DNA of 64,000 nt from Eopsaltria australis (taxonomy: Eukaryota; Chordata; Aves; Passeriformes; Petroicidae). Under the pieces are notes generated by a model. That model was not told the origin of the DNA and made no database searches. It was given only the letters and a program-made list of their open reading frames with translations. Positions 61,056-64,000 of this stretch are shown here, in pieces. Each line of letters opens with the position of its first letter. Position 1 is the first letter of the stretch. Where the stretch lies: the NCBI GenBank assembly GCA_034509425.1, contig JAVTVJ010000660.1, positions 248,001-312,000 of the forward strand, read 5' to 3'. The position numbers were made by a program, and so were the translations under genes.

Positions 61056-62467
61056 TCTCCTGGCAGTAAATACCTGGCCTCTCCCCAGCCTTGCTCTCCC
61101 CCACACTTGTCTCCACGATTTCCCCATTCTCCTGCCCCCAGCCTGGCTCCCAGGGGAGCAGCTGAGAGCTGCAGTGCCATGGAGAGCAGGCTCTGCTCCT
61201 GCTGCTCCCAGCTCACCTGCCCTGCTGCCCACAGGTGTGTTTTGCTCACAACAGTGACACAGAGAAGCTGCAGCTCAGCATTGGCTTCACTGTGGGGCAT
61301 CTGAGGCCCACATGCTTGGAAACTTCAGTTCTCCTGGCCAGGGAACAGAACGTGCTCTGAGCAAAGTCCAAATCTACACACACAGAGCATGCTCCTGCTG
61401 CTTATCTCTGGCCCACAGTTGGGAACTGAGCCCCAGAGTGGGGAAACAGCTCAGCCAAGGCCTTGCAGAGGAGCAAGGAACGAGCTGAGTTCCCTTTGGC
61501 AAGTTTTCAGTGCTGTTTCACCAAGCTGTGATCAAATGGTGGTGAGTTGTGAGGGCAGGTTCTGGGGCAGAGCTGCCTGGGGAGAGTCAATCACTGCGCT
61601 GTGAGCAGCTCAGTTGGCTCTAACTTCTCAAAACAGTAGGAAAGTGTGAAGGAGTGCCCTGTTTGTGCTGCGGAGAGGGGAAAATTGCTCTCTAGGTTGT
61701 TGAGAGGCTGAGGTAAAACTTGCCCCAGCTCCTGTGCTCCACAGAAACAAGTGTGTAATGTCACCTTGCAGTGAACACCCCAGAGCGCTGCTGGGTCGGG
61801 TTTCTGACTCTGCTCCCCCAATTACAAGGCCAAAGCACTTCCAGTAACTTCTGTGTCCCCTGCTGCAGAGCTGCTGTCTGTCCCTGCAGCACAGGGACAT
61901 TATGAAAATCTTTTCTAGATTAAAAAAAATGCAGGGGTGAAATCTTTCCTTCACCAGAAAATGAGTTTACGTGATTACCTCTACAGTGTGTTGTCACTTC
62001 AGGCTTATTCCAAAGCCTAAAATCCTGTGCTTTTTTTTTATGAATCCTCTGAGAGGGTACTAGAACATGTAGAAAAGGTAGAGTCACCTTGATAATCGTG
62101 TGAGGTGCTGCCTTTAGGTGAGTTGCTGTAGGTGTTCTGTGTTTGTGACTCCTGCTGAATTTGGGATCTTTTGCCACAGTCACTGAAGTTTTGCTGGCTG
62201 TGGCTTTGCACTTGGCCAAACCCCAGCCATGCATAGATTGTGCAATAAAACCTTTGAGACGGACCTTGACCAGGAGCCTCTTGGCTCTGGCTCGGGGAGG
62301 CTGGGACTTCCTGAGCAGGTGCTGGGGAAGGTGAGAATTGTGGCACACGATGAGTCCTCCATGCAGGGCTGAGAGCTCCCTGTTTCACACGCTACAGAGC
62401 TCCTGAACAGGGTTTGCTGGAGGGGTTCACACTTGCTCTGCTACTGTTCCTGTAAGAGTTTCTGAGC

Positions 62468-62690
62468 ATTTCATAGAATCACATGGTTTAGGTTGGAAGG
62501 GACCTTAAGGATCATCAAGTTCCACCCCCTTCACTACAGCAAGTTGCTCCAAGTTCTGCCCACCCTGGCCTTAAGCACTTCCAGGGATGGGGCAGCCATG
62601 GCTTCTCTGTGAATCTCTGCCAAGGCCTTACCACCCTCTGAATAAAGAGTTTTTTCCCAACACCTAACTAAACCTCTCAGTCTGAATTTT
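62468..62690 (-). mobile_element. CR1 fragment upstream of HIPK1
   Basis: TTCATAGAATCACATGGTTT and GGTTGGAAGGGACCTTAAGG. Confidence 0.9.
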
Positions 62691-62849
62691 GGTAAGAGTA
62701 TTTGTAATTGTTATTTTTAAATGTTGTGAACTTTTGCCAGAAAGCAAATAAACATCTCTGTAACATTTGCTTTGGAAAAGGCTGAACTGAAACACTGTGG
62801 AGTTCTTGAGTGAGTGATGGTGACCTGACTGGACTAAATCCCTTCCTGG

Positions 62850-63020
62850 AAGCATTTGACCTGGTCCCACCTCCCTGCGGCAGCAGGGCCATCGCAGAGC
62901 ACATGGCACGGGATTGTGTCCAGACGGTTCTGGAATATCTCCAGCGAGGGAGACTCCACACCCTCTCCGGGCAATCTGATCCCTCACAGGAGAGAAGTTC
63001 TTCCTCCTGTTCAGGTGGAA
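62850..63020 (-). mobile_element. CR1 fragment upstream of HIPK1
   Basis: GGGAGACTCCACACCCTCTC and related words are shared with the DCLRE1B intron 2 copy. Confidence 0.75.
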
Positions 63021-63132
63021 CTCCCTGGGATCAGACCCGTCCCATTCCTCTGGTGCCATTGCCCTTCTCTGGCACTCAGAACCCGGCCCGGCCCGGCCCC
63101 GCTCGGTTGCGGTGCTGTCCCTCTCGGGTGCC

Positions 63133-63410
63133 GGTGTTGTCCCCCTCTCCCCCCGTCCCCCTCGCTCCCCGGTGTTGCCCCTCTCTCCCCCTGTCCCGCT
63201 CGCTCCCCGGTGTTGTCCCCCTGTCCCCCTGTCCCGCTCGCTCCCCGGTGTTGTCCCCCTCTCCCCCTGTCCCGCTCGCTCCCCGGTGTTGTCCCCCTCT
63301 CCCCCTGTCCCGCTCGCTCCCCGGTGTTGTCCCTCTCTCCCCCCGTCCCGCTCGCTCCCCGGTGTTGTCCCCCTCTCCCCCTGTCCCCTTGGGTTGCCGA
63401 TGTTTCCCCC
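63133..63410 (+). repeat. 38-bp minisatellite, about seven copies, upstream of HIPK1
   Basis: GGTGTTGTCCCCCTCTCCCC recurs at 63133, 63171, 63209, 63247, 63285, 63323 and 63361, exactly 38 bp apart, with few differences. The last unit decays into GGGTTGCCGATGTTT. The minus strand is G-rich with several runs of five G. Confidence 0.97.
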
Positions 63411-63449
63411 GTTCGCTCCCGGCCCCGCCCCGCTGGGGCCCGGCCCCGG

Positions 63450-63807
63450 CTCTTCCTGCGGCCGCCCCGCCCCGCGGTCACGTGCGCGCTCGCCCGCTCG
63501 GGGCTCGGCTGGCTCGGCCTGTGCGGGCGCTCGGGGCCCGGAGCGGCGGCGGGAGCGCGGCGGGGCCGGGGGCGCTCGGGCCCGGGGCGGCGGCGGGACG
63601 GGGCGGGGGGAGCCCGGCCGGGCCGTGAGGGCGCGGCGGAGCCTGGCGGCGGCGGCGGAGCGGCCTGGGGGCTCCCCCCGGCGAGCGCGGGCCGAGCGGG
63701 CCGGGCCGGCGGCCGTGGCGGGGCTATGATGAGCCCGCTGCGGGGCTCCGCACCCCCGCGTGTCCCCCAGGCAGGTCCGGCCCGCGGCTGAGAACCCCCC
63801 ACCGGCG
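63450..63807 (+). other. HIPK1: HIPK1 putative noncoding first exon (5' UTR)
   Basis: By synteny HIPK1 follows DCLRE1B on the plus strand, and its first human exon is noncoding. Here a very GC-rich stretch ends in a strong splice donor (GGCG|GTGAGTG, exon edge at 63807). The coding start of the family (MASQLQVF) is not in the window, so the coding exons lie to the right. The transcription start is unknown and the left boundary is a guess. Placement rests on gene order plus the donor and CpG content; no HIPK1 protein sequence is visible. Confidence 0.5.
63726..63791 (+). other. Upstream ORF in the putative HIPK1 leader (21 codons)
   Basis: Two consecutive ATGs (63726, 63729) open a frame of 21 codons, MMSPLRGSAPPRV and onward, closing at TGA 63789-63791, 16 bp before the donor. 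If the exon is transcribed as proposed, this would be a complete upstream ORF. Translation is untested. Confidence 0.35.
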
Positions 63808-63952
63808 GTGAGTGCGGGCGGCGGGGCTCGGCGGGGCGGGCAGGCCCGGGCCCGCCCCTTCCCCCGCGCTGGGGCTGCGCCGGGCCGGGGAGGGCCCGGG
63901 GCGGCGGCGGGGCCGGGCCCGAGCCCCGGTAACGGCCCGGCCCGGCCCGGCG

Positions 63953-64000
63953 GCTCCGCTCCCGGCGGCTCCGGCTCCGCTCCCGGCGGCTCCGGCTCCG
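63953..64000 (+). repeat. 21-bp tandem repeat at the right edge
   Basis: GCTCCGCTCCCGGCGGCTCC recurs with period 21 (63953, 63974, 63995) and runs off the window, in the putative first intron of HIPK1. Confidence 0.8.

Larger units (their letters stand above)
58398..63079. other. DCLRE1B-HIPK1 spacer, including the DCLRE1B 3' UTR
   Basis: No coding exon was recognised. Plus-strand AATAAA motifs at 60629, 62244 and 62747 are candidate 3' ends for DCLRE1B, but none stands out. Three CR1 copies lie at 60.9-63.0 kb. Confidence 0.5.
63080..64000 (+). promoter_or_regulatory. HIPK1: CpG-island promoter of HIPK1
   Basis: Extreme GC and CpG density, with many GGCGG/CCGCCC Sp1-like boxes, begins after the 38-bp minisatellite and runs off the right edge. 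It contains GTCACGTG at 63477-63484, an E-box of the USF/MYC/TFE type. Assignment to HIPK1 rests on synteny. Confidence 0.55.

Noticed and set aside
63133..63410. Regular 38-bp spacing resembling a CRISPR array
   Set aside because: The units are contiguous and alike over their full length with no variable spacers. This is a minisatellite in a vertebrate promoter.
62810..63802. Long open frames on both strands (up to 311 codons) in the HIPK1 promoter
   Set aside because: They arise from the 38-bp repeat and CpG-rich sequence lacking stops. Their composition is Pro/Leu/Ser or Gly/Arg repeats without domains.

Overview
This is a gene-rich piece of a vertebrate nuclear chromosome, almost certainly avian and probably passerine. 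About thirty short, 5'-truncated CR1 LINE copies are scattered through introns and spacers (hallmark CR1 tail: a word like 'ggtcccttccaacccaaacc' followed by 'attctatga'). SINEs of mammalian type are absent, introns are short, and promoters are very GC-rich. Gene order and orientation match human 1p13.2: PHTF1(-), RSBN1(-), PTPN22(-), [BCL2L15 expected here], AP4B1(-), DCLRE1B(+), HIPK1(+). I built all gene models by hand from reading frame, splice consensus and remembered human protein sequences. No alignment program was run.

Layout. 1-9440: PHTF1, minus strand, thirteen coding exons carrying the first 576 codons; the C-terminus lies off the left edge. 9665-28760: RSBN1, minus strand, seven coding exons (682 aa from the Met chosen here), a 3' UTR of up to 4.2 kb and two large introns; its CpG island is at about 27.98-28.78 kb. 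28760-46539: PTPN22, minus strand, twenty-one coding exons and 777 aa; all PTP catalytic residues are at the human positions. 46540-48725: spacer in which I could not find BCL2L15. 48725-56267: AP4B1, minus strand, ten exons, 756 aa. 56268-56631: a 364-bp bidirectional CpG promoter with a minisatellite, two CACGTGAC boxes and an E2F-like site. 56632-58397: DCLRE1B (Apollo), plus strand, four exons, 449 aa. 58398-63100: spacer or 3' UTR. 63100-64000: a 38-bp minisatellite followed by the GC-rich promoter and a probable noncoding first exon of HIPK1.

Functionally the neighbours are unrelated: an ER membrane protein (PHTF1), a chromatin JmjC-type protein (RSBN1), a lymphocyte phosphatase (PTPN22), a trans-Golgi adaptor subunit (AP4B1), a telomere nuclease (DCLRE1B) and a nuclear kinase (HIPK1). 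What links them is old synteny and tight packing: each minus-strand gene appears to end close to the next gene's CpG promoter. I see no CRISPR array, operon, phage or new enzymatic system, and recognised no tRNA, rRNA or snRNA gene. The points most worth checking are a perfect 55-bp inverted repeat in an RSBN1 intron, the apparent absence of BCL2L15, an in-frame 48-bp duplication in AP4B1, an Asp-codon microsatellite beside the Csk-binding motif of PTPN22, and minisatellites in two promoters.
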